Shown: positions 34,456 through 43,856 of the stretch, in pieces
Position numbering within the stretch: the first letter of the stretch is position 1
Layout: every line of letters begins with the position of its first letter
Assembly: GCA_000433475.1 (NCBI GenBank)
Contig: HF993109.1
Span: 124,001-188,000 of the forward strand
DNA length: 64,000 nucleotides
Source: Mycoplasma sp. CAG:956
Lineage (GTDB): Bacteria > Bacillota_I > Bacilli_A > RF39 > UBA660
Direction of reading: 5' to 3'
Made by a program: the position numbers and the translations under genes
Notes under the pieces: generated by a model
Seen by the model: the letters and a program-made list of their open reading frames with translations, nothing else
Told to the model about the DNA's origin: nothing
Database searches by the model: none

Positions 34456-34863
34456 ATGCAACAACATGAAGTCATAACTAAATTTAAATTTACTTTTCTT
34501 AAATATTATGTTATTATCGTAGCGAAAAAATGGGAAAAATATGATATATCTAAAAACTTAATAAATACTATTCTTACTGAAAATTATGAAGAAGTATTAA
34601 AATATTATAGTTCAATTAACTTAGTTTTGGCTATTTCGGTTTTAGATGTTTATGAGGCTATAACCTTAATTAATGCTAGTAGTAATCTTTATAGTGCATC
34701 TATATTTACAAGTGATGATACTATCGCTAGAACTTTTATAAAAGATATTCATACTAAAAAAGTAATGGTAAATGCCAGTCCTTTATTAGAAAGTTTTCTT
34801 GATATAAAAGAAGAAGATTTAGTTGATATAAAAGAAATATATAGTGCTTATTCTAATAATTAA
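34456..34863 (+). CDS. Short ALDH/ProA-like C-terminal homologue
   Basis: A 135-residue product whose second half (VLDVYEAITLINASS, LYSASIFTSDDTIARTFIKD, VMVNASPLLESFLDIKEEDLV) parallels the C-terminus of the 29227 protein (SAIFTSNDDNAANFISK, VNTSPTIERLMDI, KDLV). The cofactor domain and any catalytic Cys are absent. The ATG at 34456 has a poor RBS and the first 45 residues match nothing, so this is either a gene fragment or a small regulatory relative. It follows ftsK by 19 bases and ends at a good terminator. Confidence 0.5.
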   Translation: MQQHEVITKFKFTFLKYYVIIVAKKWEKYDISKNLINTILTENYEEVLKYYSSINLVLAISVLDVYEAITLINASSNLYSASIFTSDDTIARTFIKDIHTKKVMVNASPLLESFLDIKEEDLVDIKEIYSAYSNN

Positions 34864-34869
34864 TAAGAT

Positions 34870-34906
34870 AAACCCTGATTCGTATTTTTGCTGAATTGGG
34901 GTTTTT
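34870..34906 (+). terminator. Rho-independent terminator
   Basis: Stem AAACCCTGATTC/GAATTGGGGTTT (34870-34881 with 34893-34904, two G-T pairs) and TT tail. It closes the ftsK transcript. Confidence 0.75.
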
Positions 34907-35042
34907 ATAATACAATCTAAATATTAAGATTATCAATCTTTTTTTGAAATCACCTAAAATAATTATGAAAAATAACCCAAAAGCGGTTGCTAAAAACTGG
35001 AAAATATAATAAAATAATCTATACGGAAGAGTGGGGATTAGA

Positions 35043-36398
35043 ATGCCAGCAAAGAAGAAAATAAAAACAAAAAAAACAACTACAACTAATAAAGGAGTAA
35101 AGAAAAGTACCAAGAAAGTAACTACTAAATCTCCAACTAAAAAATCAACAACTAAAGACTTAAAAAAGGAGATTGAAAAAACAACAACTCCTAAAAAGGT
35201 TATAAAAAAGCAAACTACTAAAACAACTAAGGATACCAAAAAAGTATCTAAAATGCCTAAAACTACTAAGAAGACTACTCCTAAAAAGCCAGTTGTAGTA
35301 AAAGCTGAAAATGAAAAAATAAAAGAAACCATTGAATTACCAAAAACTAAAGCTCAAGTAAAACTAGAAGAAGAAACTAGAAAATTAGAATTAAAACAAG
35401 AGTTAGAACGTAAATTAGCCTTAGAAGAAAATTTAGAAAAGACTCATGAACTTAATTTAAAGAAGATAAATAAAACTAGAAAGAAAAGCCATGCTCAAAA
35501 TATTGCTCGTGAAAAAACCAATGATTTTGTTAAAAAATTAAAAAAATTACAACGAAAAATAAAAATATATGGCATCGATAGTGTTATTCCTAAAAAATAT
35601 ATTGCAACGACAGTAGTAGCTATCTTAATAATTCTTATTTGTATTATGAGTATTAATATGGTTAAACCAGAAATTGATAATATTAATCTTGAAAATGTTT
35701 CTGAAGAAATTGATCAGTTAAAGACCCTAAGTTTTGAAATAAGTAATACTAGTAATGTTATTGAAGAAAGCAAAGCCTACAAAAGTGAGTTAAAAGAATA
35801 TTATGAATACGATTTTTCCACCTTCGGTCTCCAAAGAAGTTGGTTAGATGAATTTAAAATATTTTATAATGAAAAAAATAAACAATTGTTTTTTGTTTTA
35901 AAACCAACTAACGATAATAACGATAATGTAACGGGTGCTATTGAAAAATTTTTAAAAACCAATAAAATTAATACTACTAAAGAAGAATATGATGGTTATA
36001 TCTTCTATATTAATAGTAACGATGATAAAAAAGTAGTTAGTAAAATTAAACAAAGTCAAATTAAAGTATTTGATATCTTACAAGAACTAAATAAAGACGA
36101 AATCAAAGAAAAATATGGTATAGAAAGTTCTCTTTATAAAGAATATAAAGTTAAAACAGCCATGATAGTTAAATCTGATGTAACAGAATATTTACTATTT
36201 TATCCTAAGAACCATACAGCTGCTAAAGAAATAGAAAAGTTGATGGATGAGTATTACGAGAAAAGAGAAGAAAAATGGGCAAACAATGAAGAAAATCTTA
36301 ACCTCATTAAAAATCGTTATACTGGTAATTACAATGGCTATTTAGTGTATATTGTTTCTAAAGATAATGACCTAGTTTTACAATTATTGAAAAAATAG
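35043..36398 (+). CDS. Membrane protein with Lys/Thr-rich cytoplasmic tail and DUF4358-like domain
   Basis: About 451 residues. The first 100 are an extremely basic Lys/Thr repeat (histone-tail-like), then a charged helix (about 110-185), one membrane helix (KKYIATTVVAILIILICIMS, near 190), and an extracytoplasmic domain whose second half (TAMIVKSDVTEYLLFYPKN, ..KNRYTGNYNGYLVYIVS) resembles DUF4358 of Firmicutes lipoproteins. The basic tail could bind DNA, RNA or membrane lipids; this is inference. GTG 35031 is in frame, but ATG 35043 behind GTGGGG is preferred. Monocistronic. Confidence 0.65.
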   Translation: MPAKKKIKTKKTTTTNKGVKKSTKKVTTKSPTKKSTTKDLKKEIEKTTTPKKVIKKQTTKTTKDTKKVSKMPKTTKKTTPKKPVVVKAENEKIKETIELPKTKAQVKLEEETRKLELKQELERKLALEENLEKTHELNLKKINKTRKKSHAQNIAREKTNDFVKKLKKLQRKIKIYGIDSVIPKKYIATTVVAILIILICIMSINMVKPEIDNINLENVSEEIDQLKTLSFEISNTSNVIEESKAYKSELKEYYEYDFSTFGLQRSWLDEFKIFYNEKNKQLFFVLKPTNDNNDNVTGAIEKFLKTNKINTTKEEYDGYIFYINSNDDKKVVSKIKQSQIKVFDILQELNKDEIKEKYGIESSLYKEYKVKTAMIVKSDVTEYLLFYPKNHTAAKEIEKLMDEYYEKREEKWANNEENLNLIKNRYTGNYNGYLVYIVSKDNDLVLQLLKK

Positions 36399-36442
36399 AT
36401 TTTAATAGATAAAAAATATGTCTAATAAAATCTATTTTTTTT
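36396..36442 (+). terminator. Rho-independent terminator
   Basis: A 15-bp stem with one mismatch (36396-36410 with 36420-36434, TAGATTTTAATAGAT / GTCTAATAAAATCTA) overlapping the stop codon, followed by eight T. Confidence 0.85.
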
Positions 36443-36539
36443 ATATTTAATTATCTAGAGTGTGTTAAAATAATTATGATAAGTAAGGTAGGTGAAGTAA
36501 AGATTTAAATTTAAATAATAAGAAAAAGAAAGGAAAAAC

Positions 36540-39092
36540 ATGGAAAAAAAGAATAAAGGCTTTACAATCCCTGAACTTTTGGCTGTTATTGTTATAATTG
36601 GCATCTTAGTAACCATAGCATCCGCAAGTTATAATGGAATTAGTAAAACCTTAAAAGAAAAAACATATCAAAATAAAATAAACTTGATAAAAACTAAAGC
36701 CGTTGAATATGCAACCGATAATAATGTTGATGCTGAAACTATAAGTGTTGCAAAATTATTAAATGAAGGCTATCTAGAATTGGAAAATGATACGGAAGCC
36801 AATGAAAAACTAAATAATCCTAACGGTGGTTACTTAGATTGCTACCAAGTAAGCATTAATAAAAATATCGATGATTATGATATCAATGTTACTAGTGATG
36901 ATACTTGTAATATGGCAAATCTTGATAATGCTTCTAGTAAAATTACTATTTATGCTTATGAGACAGAAAAGGTAAATAATAATGTTCAGATTAATTATGA
37001 AGCCTTAGGTAGTAATAACAATACTAAATGGACAAATAAAGACGTTTACTTATTTATTGATCCTAAAACTTTACCAGTTGAAGAACTAAGTAATGTTAAA
37101 ATAACTTGGACTCTTAATAATGAAATAATTACTAAAAATGGTAATTTAACTGATAGTGTTTCTAGTAATTTAGATTATGCCAATATCTATCAGGTAGAAA
37201 CTAATTACTTATATAATGCTATGGTAACTGCTCAGATTGAAATCGATGGTAAAAGATATAGTCAAAAAGCCAGTGTTAAGATTGATAAAGAAAAACCTAG
37301 TGTAGCTCTTGATTTTAATGCTAGTTATGAAAAAATGGATGAACAAACGAGAAGAGCTACTAAAATTATTAATTTTAATGGTTCTGATGGTAGTGGTTCT
37401 GGTATTGGTCTTACTAAAGAAAATAATACTGTAGTTGGTTATTTCCTTACTGATGATGCCACTTACGTACCAAGTGCTAGTGACTTTAATATAACAACTG
37501 AGGCTCATCAAACTAATGCTTATGAAAATGGTACTTATTATGGTTATACCATCGATGCTGTAGGTAATATTTCTAATCCTACTAGTATCAATATTGACAA
37601 TGTTACTTACGACTTACCAGTTTGTTTATTACCAAATGCTAATAAAACTTGGACTAACAAAGATTATACTTATACCTATGGCTGTAAAAATGATAAAGGA
37701 ACTGGTTGTTCTTATGAATTAATAAGTAAAACTGTAACTACTGATACCGATACTTTACCAGATTTTGAATGGAAAGCAACTGATAATACTGGTAACTCTG
37801 TTAATTGTGAATCTAAAGGCTTATCTGTTAAAGTTGATAAAACCGCACCAACTTGTAATATTACTGTTATAAGTGGTACCTTAGGACGTAATAATTGGTA
37901 TACTACTGATGTTAAGTTAGCCCTAAATTACTCTGATAATTTAAGTGGCATAGCAGCATATGGCATTACAACCAGTACTAATGCCGACTTTAATTCAGAA
38001 AAAGAAACAACCCTAAATTTTGATACTCCAGGTATAACTTACTATGGTTATGTTAAGGATAATGCTGGTAATGTAGGTACTTGTAATATTACTGTTAAAA
38101 GATTAACAACACCACCAACTTGTAATCTTTCTCTAAGTGGTACTAAAGGAAATAACAATTGGTATCGTTCTAATGTTGCTGTTACTATGCAAACAAATGG
38201 TTATGGTATAAGTGAAAAGAAAATATACTCACCAAACGGTGCAGTAAATAATGATTATTATACGTTAACTTATGATACTAATAATGCTACTATTACTGGT
38301 AATGTGACTAATGAAGCTGGTTTAACTGGTACTTGCTCTACAATTATAAAAAGAGATGTTACCCCGCCAGTTGCAACCTTAAGAATGAAAACTACTCATT
38401 ATTGTTACCATACTATAAATGTAACTACATCTGGTGGTTGTGGTGATAGTAGTAGTTCTAGAGATATTGATTGTACAACTTGGGATAATAAAGGCTTTAA
38501 TAACAGTTCAACTTTAAATAGTTATTTAAGTAGTAATGTTGGCAGTTATAAATCTTATTCTTATAAAGGTAAAACTGAGGGAGATAATGTATCTTATAAC
38601 CAAGCCGAATTAGTTTGCTCTGATAATATGACTACTAATGTAAGTTATAAAATAGGTAATAAATCGGGAGCTATTTATGATTTAGATAGCGATTCTAATG
38701 CCAGAAGTAAAACTAACTATACTATGACCGGTACTTGTACCGATGAAGCTGGTAACCAAGCAAGCTCATCTAAAAACTTTTATCGTTATGAAGATGAACA
38801 ATACTGTGAAAAAACCCATACAGAATATACTTGCGATAGTACTCATATCGAAGTTACTAACTGTGATGATGGTAAAAACTATACAACATCTAGTGGTAAT
38901 AACTGTGGTGGTGCCGATTCTAACGGTGAATACGGTTCCAACGGTGATGGCTCATATTATGATTGCGGTTGGGGTAGCGGTGGCTCCGGTAGTACCAGTG
39001 ATTGTGGACACGTTAATGAAGTTTGTGACCACGAAACTAGTTACGAAGTATCCGATGGCTTTTATAAATGTGCCGATAATAAATGGAGATAA
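36540..39092 (+). CDS. Prepilin-like surface protein with Ig-like domains
   Basis: An 850-residue exported protein. The N-terminus MEKKNKGFTIPELLAVIVII is a type IV prepilin/pseudopilin signal (Gly-Phe cleavage site, Glu at +5, long hydrophobic helix). The pilin-like part runs to about 130, followed by Ig-like/HYR-like repeats (for example APTCNITV..GTLGRNNWYTTDV, YVKDNAGNVGTC; and PPTCNLSLSG..GNNNWYRSNV, VTNEAGLTGTC) and a Cys/Gly-rich end (GGSGSTSDCGHVNEVC). Paired cysteines suggest disulfide-stabilised domains. Anchoring needs a prepilin peptidase, not found in this window. RBS AAAGGAAAAAC. Three bases before the next gene. Confidence 0.78.
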   Translation: MEKKNKGFTIPELLAVIVIIGILVTIASASYNGISKTLKEKTYQNKINLIKTKAVEYATDNNVDAETISVAKLLNEGYLELENDTEANEKLNNPNGGYLDCYQVSINKNIDDYDINVTSDDTCNMANLDNASSKITIYAYETEKVNNNVQINYEALGSNNNTKWTNKDVYLFIDPKTLPVEELSNVKITWTLNNEIITKNGNLTDSVSSNLDYANIYQVETNYLYNAMVTAQIEIDGKRYSQKASVKIDKEKPSVALDFNASYEKMDEQTRRATKIINFNGSDGSGSGIGLTKENNTVVGYFLTDDATYVPSASDFNITTEAHQTNAYENGTYYGYTIDAVGNISNPTSINIDNVTYDLPVCLLPNANKTWTNKDYTYTYGCKNDKGTGCSYELISKTVTTDTDTLPDFEWKATDNTGNSVNCESKGLSVKVDKTAPTCNITVISGTLGRNNWYTTDVKLALNYSDNLSGIAAYGITTSTNADFNSEKETTLNFDTPGITYYGYVKDNAGNVGTCNITVKRLTTPPTCNLSLSGTKGNNNWYRSNVAVTMQTNGYGISEKKIYSPNGAVNNDYYTLTYDTNNATITGNVTNEAGLTGTCSTIIKRDVTPPVATLRMKTTHYCYHTINVTTSGGCGDSSSSRDIDCTTWDNKGFNNSSTLNSYLSSNVGSYKSYSYKGKTEGDNVSYNQAELVCSDNMTTNVSYKIGNKSGAIYDLDSDSNARSKTNYTMTGTCTDEAGNQASSSKNFYRYEDEQYCEKTHTEYTCDSTHIEVTNCDDGKNYTTSSGNNCGGADSNGEYGSNGDGSYYDCGWGSGGSGSTSDCGHVNEVCDHETSYEVSDGFYKCADNKWR

Positions 39093-39095
39093 ATT

Positions 39096-40232
39096 ATGAA
39101 GAAGAAAAAAAATAGCATGGGAATATTTATCCTTATAATCTTAGTAATACTTATCTTAATTGGACTTGTTATATTCTTCTTAACTAGAAAACCTAAAGTA
39201 ACTTATGAATATTATATTAATAATAATAAAAGTAATATTGCTGGTAATAATATTTCTAATTATGAATGTAATAATGGTACAACCCTAAATATTGATGAAG
39301 ATAATAATACTTATAGTATTTCATCTATTACTAAGAATTCTTTATGTAAAATATATTATGAAGATACAGCTGGTGAACAAATTATCAATTTAGCAAGTGG
39401 ACTAGATACCTTAGAAGAAAAAAATAAAACTTATATTGATGATGCTAGTACCCTTCGTTATTACGGAGAAAATCCTCTTAATTATGTTTATTTTAATTGC
39501 AATAGTGATACTGATACTAATACCTGTGAAATATGGCGTATTGTTAGTATAAATAAAGTATCTGATGTAACTAAGAAAAATAAATATAACTTAAAAATAG
39601 TAAAAGATACTCCTCTAAAAGCTATAGATACTACAACTAAAAATGAAATAACCGACTTTGAATGGAATAATAATCGTGACTTTAATATTATAGAATCTAG
39701 TATTTATAAATTATTAAATGAAGCTTATTATAATGCTTCTAGTAATTATACCTATACTAATAAAGATAACAAGACCATTACTTTAGATTTCTCTAATAGT
39801 GGTTTAAAAAATGATAATGTTAGAAAGATGGTTTTATCTAATACTTGGCGTATTAATGCTAATACAGATAATAATCAAACTATTACTAATTGGTATAGTG
39901 ATACCACATCTGGAAATATGGCTAATTTTAAAATTGGCTTAATAAGTATTAGTGATTATGTTCTAGCTCTAAAAGATAACTGTAAAGATATAAAGATTAA
40001 TGAATTTGCTACTTGCAAGTCTAAATCTTATCTTACTAAAGAAAATGGTTTCTTTGTTTTAGATAGTTATCAAGAAAAAGAGGGATTTGTTTATCGAATT
40101 GCTGGCAATAATGCTATAAATGCTATCTATCCAACGGCTACTTATAATATTTATCCATCTTTATATTTAAATGAAGATGTTAAGATTGTAAGTGGTGATG
40201 GCAGTATATCTAATCCTTATCATTTAGGATAA
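39096..40232 (+). CDS. Signal-anchored surface protein (CAG-type repeat-less domain)
   Basis: A 378-residue protein with an N-terminal membrane anchor (SMGIFILIILVILILIGLVI, residues 7-28). The outside domain carries the wording common in surface proteins of gut Firmicutes: LRYYGENPLNYVYFNCN, CEIWRIVSINKV, and the end IYPSLYLNEDVKIVSGDGS, NPYHLG. Function unknown. It is coupled to the prepilin-like gene (3-base gap) and the pair probably forms a surface complex. Closed by a terminator at 40257. Confidence 0.7.
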   Translation: MKKKKNSMGIFILIILVILILIGLVIFFLTRKPKVTYEYYINNNKSNIAGNNISNYECNNGTTLNIDEDNNTYSISSITKNSLCKIYYEDTAGEQIINLASGLDTLEEKNKTYIDDASTLRYYGENPLNYVYFNCNSDTDTNTCEIWRIVSINKVSDVTKKNKYNLKIVKDTPLKAIDTTTKNEITDFEWNNNRDFNIIESSIYKLLNEAYYNASSNYTYTNKDNKTITLDFSNSGLKNDNVRKMVLSNTWRINANTDNNQTITNWYSDTTSGNMANFKIGLISISDYVLALKDNCKDIKINEFATCKSKSYLTKENGFFVLDSYQEKEGFVYRIAGNNAINAIYPTATYNIYPSLYLNEDVKIVSGDGSISNPYHLG

Positions 40233-40256
40233 TTATTAAAACCTTTTAAAAGTAAT

Positions 40257-40286
40257 AAAATGTCTTATTAATTTAAGGCATTTTTT
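40257..40286 (+). terminator. Rho-independent terminator
   Basis: Stem AAAATGTCTTA/TAAGGCATTTT (40257-40267 with 40274-40284, one G-T pair) plus T tail. It ends the surface-protein pair. Confidence 0.8.
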
Positions 40287-40326
40287 AATTTGAAATGTTT
40301 AAAATATAGAAGTTTAAATATGTATC

Positions 40327-40356
40327 TTGACAGTAAGCAAACACAAGTGTTAAAGT
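40327..40356 (+). promoter_or_regulatory. Promoter of the 40392 gene
   Basis: Perfect -35 TTGACA (40327-40332), 18-bp spacer and extended -10 TGTTAAAGT (-10 at 40351-40356). Confidence 0.6.
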
Positions 40357-40391
40357 AGTCATACTTTAAAATTTAAAAAGGGGGAAACCTT

Positions 40392-41993
40392 ATGGATATA
40401 AATGATAGTTTAAATAAAGGAATACCAATTAGCGAACCTGTAATTCTTGATAAAACAGATATTGCCAATAACGTTCAAAATAAAGAAAAAATGGAAGATA
40501 TGTTAAACGAATCTATAGTAAAATATCATAACTTTATACTAAGCCAGTCCCAAATATTATTTGGCTTAGAATTTAATGGTGCTATTGCTATAGTAACTGA
40601 TTTTACTACTTTAAAACGTAAAATAGAATTTTCTGTTCATGCTTTTTATGATAGTTTAAAACGAAATTTAAATATGTCCTTATCAACAGATGACTTTGCA
40701 AGTGATGAAGAATACAGAGAGTCTTTAATAAAGCAAGCTAATAAAAAAATAGAAGCTTTAAAAAGAATAAAGACCCCAGCTGAACTTCAAAGAAAATTTC
40801 CTGTTTTACATAGAAGATATTTATCATGTGTTCAAGAGTATTATCTAGTTAAAAAGAATATTATTGAACCTCTTAATAAGTTAGATCCAATTACTAGAAC
40901 TAAAAAAATGTTCCAACTTAATATAGATTTAGAACAAAAAAATCCGTTTTATAATCCTAAAAATAATATTGTAGCTATAATAGATTATACTAATTCATTC
41001 AGTTTAAAAACATTTATTGCTTCTTGTGTTATTGCCCTTCCTAATATCATAAATAATAGGGATAAAATAGTTAATTATATTCATAATAATCCTATCGATT
41101 TTAGCTTTTTAGATGATGCTGATAAAGATAAGTTAGAATTATATTTTGCTTACTGTAATTTAAAACAAGCCAATAATGCTGATAGTAAATATAAACAAGA
41201 TTATTTATATTATGTATCTAATTACTTTAAAGAACATAAAGATACTACAGATGATATTTCTATAATAGTGGGTGCTAGTGATGGTAAAACAATTCAAAGT
41301 GGCATTCTTACAACCATTTGCCAAGAAGTAAGTACTGGAATAATTATAACACCCAAAATTCTATATGAATTATACCGAAAAGTTTTAATTGAAAATCCTA
41401 ACTTAAAAATAATTGACTTTTCTAGTTTTGATTTTACGGGTATGAATTTAGATGAAGTATCTGCGTTTACAAATGAATATTTAAAAGACTTAGAAGTTAA
41501 CTGGGAACTTTTACCACCAGATGATAAAACATTTGAAGAAGATATTATAAGACACTTAAAAGAATCAAGCAAAAATTTAAAAGATGAAACTAAGGAAGAA
41601 CATGAAAAAAGACTATTAGAATTATTTATGAAAAAAAAGAACTTATATGATTCTACCAATCCACTCTTTAGAATAATGGGTAAAAATACTTTTAATGGCT
41701 ATATTGGCTATGTTTATCCCAATGGACGTGTTGTTTTAGATAGATTTTATGATAAACAAAATGATTCTACTCTTGCTGATGGCAATGCCGTTTATGCTAT
41801 GAATATCGAAGAATTTTATGAACTAAGTAAGCTAAGTAAATCCGAACTTATTCGAAGTAAGTTGTGCCGAAGATATATTCATAAAGGCAATTGGACAAGT
41901 AAAGTCTTAGCAAAAGAAATTAAGTTAAATGTTTATGATAAAAAGTCTGTTAACGTAAGAAGTCTGCTTAAAAAAGATTCTGATAAAAAGTAA
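40392..41993 (+). CDS. Hypothetical soluble protein (533 aa)
   Basis: Not recognised. The charged, helical 533-residue cytoplasmic protein has no clear membrane helix. It contains a KETKEEHEKRLLELFMKKKN-like helical stretch near residue 400 and a distinct C-terminal block with GKNTFNGYIGYVYPNGRVVL, DRFYDKQNDST, ADGNAVYAMNIEEFYELSKL (residues about 430-490), which may be a small binding domain. The promoter TTGACA/TAAAGT and RBS AAAGGGGG before the ATG support strong expression. Monocistronic. Confidence 0.65.
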   Translation: MDINDSLNKGIPISEPVILDKTDIANNVQNKEKMEDMLNESIVKYHNFILSQSQILFGLEFNGAIAIVTDFTTLKRKIEFSVHAFYDSLKRNLNMSLSTDDFASDEEYRESLIKQANKKIEALKRIKTPAELQRKFPVLHRRYLSCVQEYYLVKKNIIEPLNKLDPITRTKKMFQLNIDLEQKNPFYNPKNNIVAIIDYTNSFSLKTFIASCVIALPNIINNRDKIVNYIHNNPIDFSFLDDADKDKLELYFAYCNLKQANNADSKYKQDYLYYVSNYFKEHKDTTDDISIIVGASDGKTIQSGILTTICQEVSTGIIITPKILYELYRKVLIENPNLKIIDFSSFDFTGMNLDEVSAFTNEYLKDLEVNWELLPPDDKTFEEDIIRHLKESSKNLKDETKEEHEKRLLELFMKKKNLYDSTNPLFRIMGKNTFNGYIGYVYPNGRVVLDRFYDKQNDSTLADGNAVYAMNIEEFYELSKLSKSELIRSKLCRRYIHKGNWTSKVLAKEIKLNVYDKKSVNVRSLLKKDSDKK

Positions 41994-42091
41994 GAAAAGT
42001 ATCATATTTTATTAAAATAATATAGATAAGGTAGTATTAAAATTATATTTAATATTATCTTTTTCTATTTGCAAAAAGTAAATAAAAAGAT

Positions 42092-42119
42092 TTGACAAAT
42101 TCAAAATATGTGCTATACT
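42092..42119 (+). promoter_or_regulatory. Strong promoter with extended -10
   Basis: TTGACA (42092-42097), 16-bp spacer, TGCTATACT (-10 at 42114-42119). It spans the ATG at 42108, ruling that out as a start of the downstream gene. Confidence 0.8.
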
Positions 42120-42176
42120 AGACAAACTGTAAAAAAGGGGAGTTTTACAAAATCCCAAAAGAAAGAAGGTTTAAAA

Positions 42177-42824
42177 ATGAATGATTTAATAATGCGTACA
42201 GAAAAACAAATTGAAAAATTGCGTAAAGCTGTATCAGTAGAAAGCAAATATGGCTTAGGAGTAGATGATAAATATAGTGATTTTGTTGTTTATATCATAG
42301 TTTCTCTAAGAAATTATTTAACAACTCTTCAAAGTTATCAGAAAATGGGTATATCTGGTGGCATTTATAGTTGCAATACCGAATTTTTTGCTAAAATGAA
42401 TGAGTATATTGAATCTTGTGAATTTTATCCATTAACAAAAACTAGTGAATTTAAGGGTATCTTTGAAGGATTTAGAAGACCAAATACTCCTGATATGGTT
42501 GTTTCTTTTATTGAAACTAATTTTGATAAAATTTTGAAATTTAGTGCTTTATCTAATGAGGTTTTAAGAAGTAATGAAATATTTGCTGATGAAAAATTAT
42601 ACCATTATCGTCGTAATGGCAAAGTAAAAGCTAAGTTATCAGATCTTGATACTTCTTCCTTATCTTCGCTTAATGTAGTTGCAGCTTATAGAGATGGCGG
42701 CTTCGATAAACTATGTCCAAAAGATTTAGAAGAGAAAAAAAGATGTGATATAGCAAGACAAAATAAACTTATTAAGTCTCAAAAAAAATTAAGTTTAGGT
42801 AGATTTTTCCATGGACTATTTTAG
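42177..42824 (+). CDS. Hypothetical soluble protein (215 aa)
   Basis: No family recognised. Helical, no membrane segment; basic C-terminus (KLIKSQKKLSLGRFFHGLF). The frame could begin at ATG 42108, but that codon is inside a strong promoter; RBS AGAAGG before ATG 42177 gives the real start. It overlaps the next gene by 14 bases, so the two are a translationally coupled pair. Confidence 0.65.
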   Translation: MNDLIMRTEKQIEKLRKAVSVESKYGLGVDDKYSDFVVYIIVSLRNYLTTLQSYQKMGISGGIYSCNTEFFAKMNEYIESCEFYPLTKTSEFKGIFEGFRRPNTPDMVVSFIETNFDKILKFSALSNEVLRSNEIFADEKLYHYRRNGKVKAKLSDLDTSSLSSLNVVAAYRDGGFDKLCPKDLEEKKRCDIARQNKLIKSQKKLSLGRFFHGLF

Positions 42825-43644
42825 TGTTTTAAAATTAAATAGCAATGCCACTATTATCGATATAATAGGTATGTATGAAGTATTATTAAAAAATACTAAA
42901 AAAGAGATAAAGGCTGGTAAATCTGATATTTCTAAATTAAATGAACTAAATATGGCATTTATTCTTGCTTGTACTACTAAAAATAAAGATGAATTAGTTA
43001 ATGTTAAAAATAAATATATTCTTAATAATAAAGTAATAATTATTATTAATAAGATTAAACAAACTATTACTACTTTTAAAAGTGCAAGTAATATTGGTTT
43101 TGGTATCTATTTTAATAAACTAATTGAAATCTTAAATGAATATTTAAAAGGTTACTATCGTTTAATAAATCAAATAAGACAAGCTAAAAACTTAGATGAA
43201 TTTAATAAAATAACTAAAGAATTTAAAGAAATTAATTGGAGTAATTATTTTATTACTAACCTTAATGATATAAGTAAAAACATTTTAATGCCAGGCTTAC
43301 ATTATACTAAAGAACATCAACAGTTCCTTTATGATTTAAAAAGAATAACAAATAATTTAGAACTTATTTCATTCTTAAATAATAATATTAAATATATAGA
43401 AAAATTAGAAATAATAAATGAAACTTTAGCAAATAATATTTTTTATAATAATTATGATACTTCTAAACTTTCTTACCAAGAGTTAAACATTATTAGCAGT
43501 AAAATAAATAAAATTATTATTGAAGATGTTATTATTCATCATCTAACAATAGATGAATTAGTATGTAAATATAACAGTAGTATGATAGAAAATACCCAAA
43601 AAAGATTAGTAAAAGAACTAGGTTTTCCTAAAAATTATATGTAA
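42811..43644 (+). CDS. Hypothetical protein with degenerate J-domain-like N-terminus
   Basis: 277 residues. The first 60 (MDYFSVLKLNSNATIIDIIG, KLNELNMAFILACTTKNKDE) resemble a DnaJ domain (DYYxxLxxxxxAsxxEI, then helix III KLxxLNxAxxxL) but lack the HPD tripeptide, so it should not stimulate Hsp70. The rest is helical and unrecognised. It is coupled to the preceding gene. The inverted repeat of the IS3-type element begins only two bases after its stop codon. Confidence 0.55.
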   Translation: MDYFSVLKLNSNATIIDIIGMYEVLLKNTKKEIKAGKSDISKLNELNMAFILACTTKNKDELVNVKNKYILNNKVIIIINKIKQTITTFKSASNIGFGIYFNKLIEILNEYLKGYYRLINQIRQAKNLDEFNKITKEFKEINWSNYFITNLNDISKNILMPGLHYTKEHQQFLYDLKRITNNLELISFLNNNIKYIEKLEIINETLANNIFYNNYDTSKLSYQELNIISSKINKIIIEDVIIHHLTIDELVCKYNSSMIENTQKRLVKELGFPKNYM

Positions 43645-43645
43645 T

Positions 43646-43704
43646 AAATAGACTAGATACTGATGTGAACCCCAATTGGTAGACATCATAAAAAGGACTA
43701 ATTT
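43646..43704. repeat. Right inverted repeat of the IS3-family element (extended)
   Basis: TGAACCCC..GGTAGACAT..AAAAAGGACTAATTT at 43666-43704 matches the reverse complement of 45027-45064. The match continues outward into AAATAGACTA (43646-43655), which mirrors 45075-45084, so the repeat is longer than the usual IS end. Confidence 0.75.
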
Positions 43705-43708
43705 TAAA

Positions 43709-43756
43709 AAAAATCAAGGGCGAACTTTAGTGAGTTCATCTAGACCCTTGATTTTT
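43709..43756. terminator. Large bidirectional hairpin inside the IS
   Basis: A 12-bp stem AAAAATCAAGGG/CCCTTGATTTTT (43709-43720 with 43745-43756) enclosing a small GAAC/GTTC stem. It lies downstream of orfB and would block transcription both into and out of the IS. Confidence 0.8.
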
Positions 43757-43856
43757 ATAATGTAATTATAATATTTATTCAAATAAAGTTTGTCTTTATT
43801 TGTTATCAATTAATAAATTAATCATTTATAAAATATTTTCTACACATTCAACAATT

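Noticed and set aside
34853..35332. Minus-strand hydrophobic open frame
   Set aside because: It is the antisense of the Lys/Thr-rich repeat of the 35043 gene; AAA/ACT codons read backwards give Phe/Val/Ser.
38743..39099. Second plus-strand frame inside the prepilin-like gene
   Set aside because: Out-of-frame reading of the Cys/Gly-rich 3' end; no RBS and no protein-like motif.
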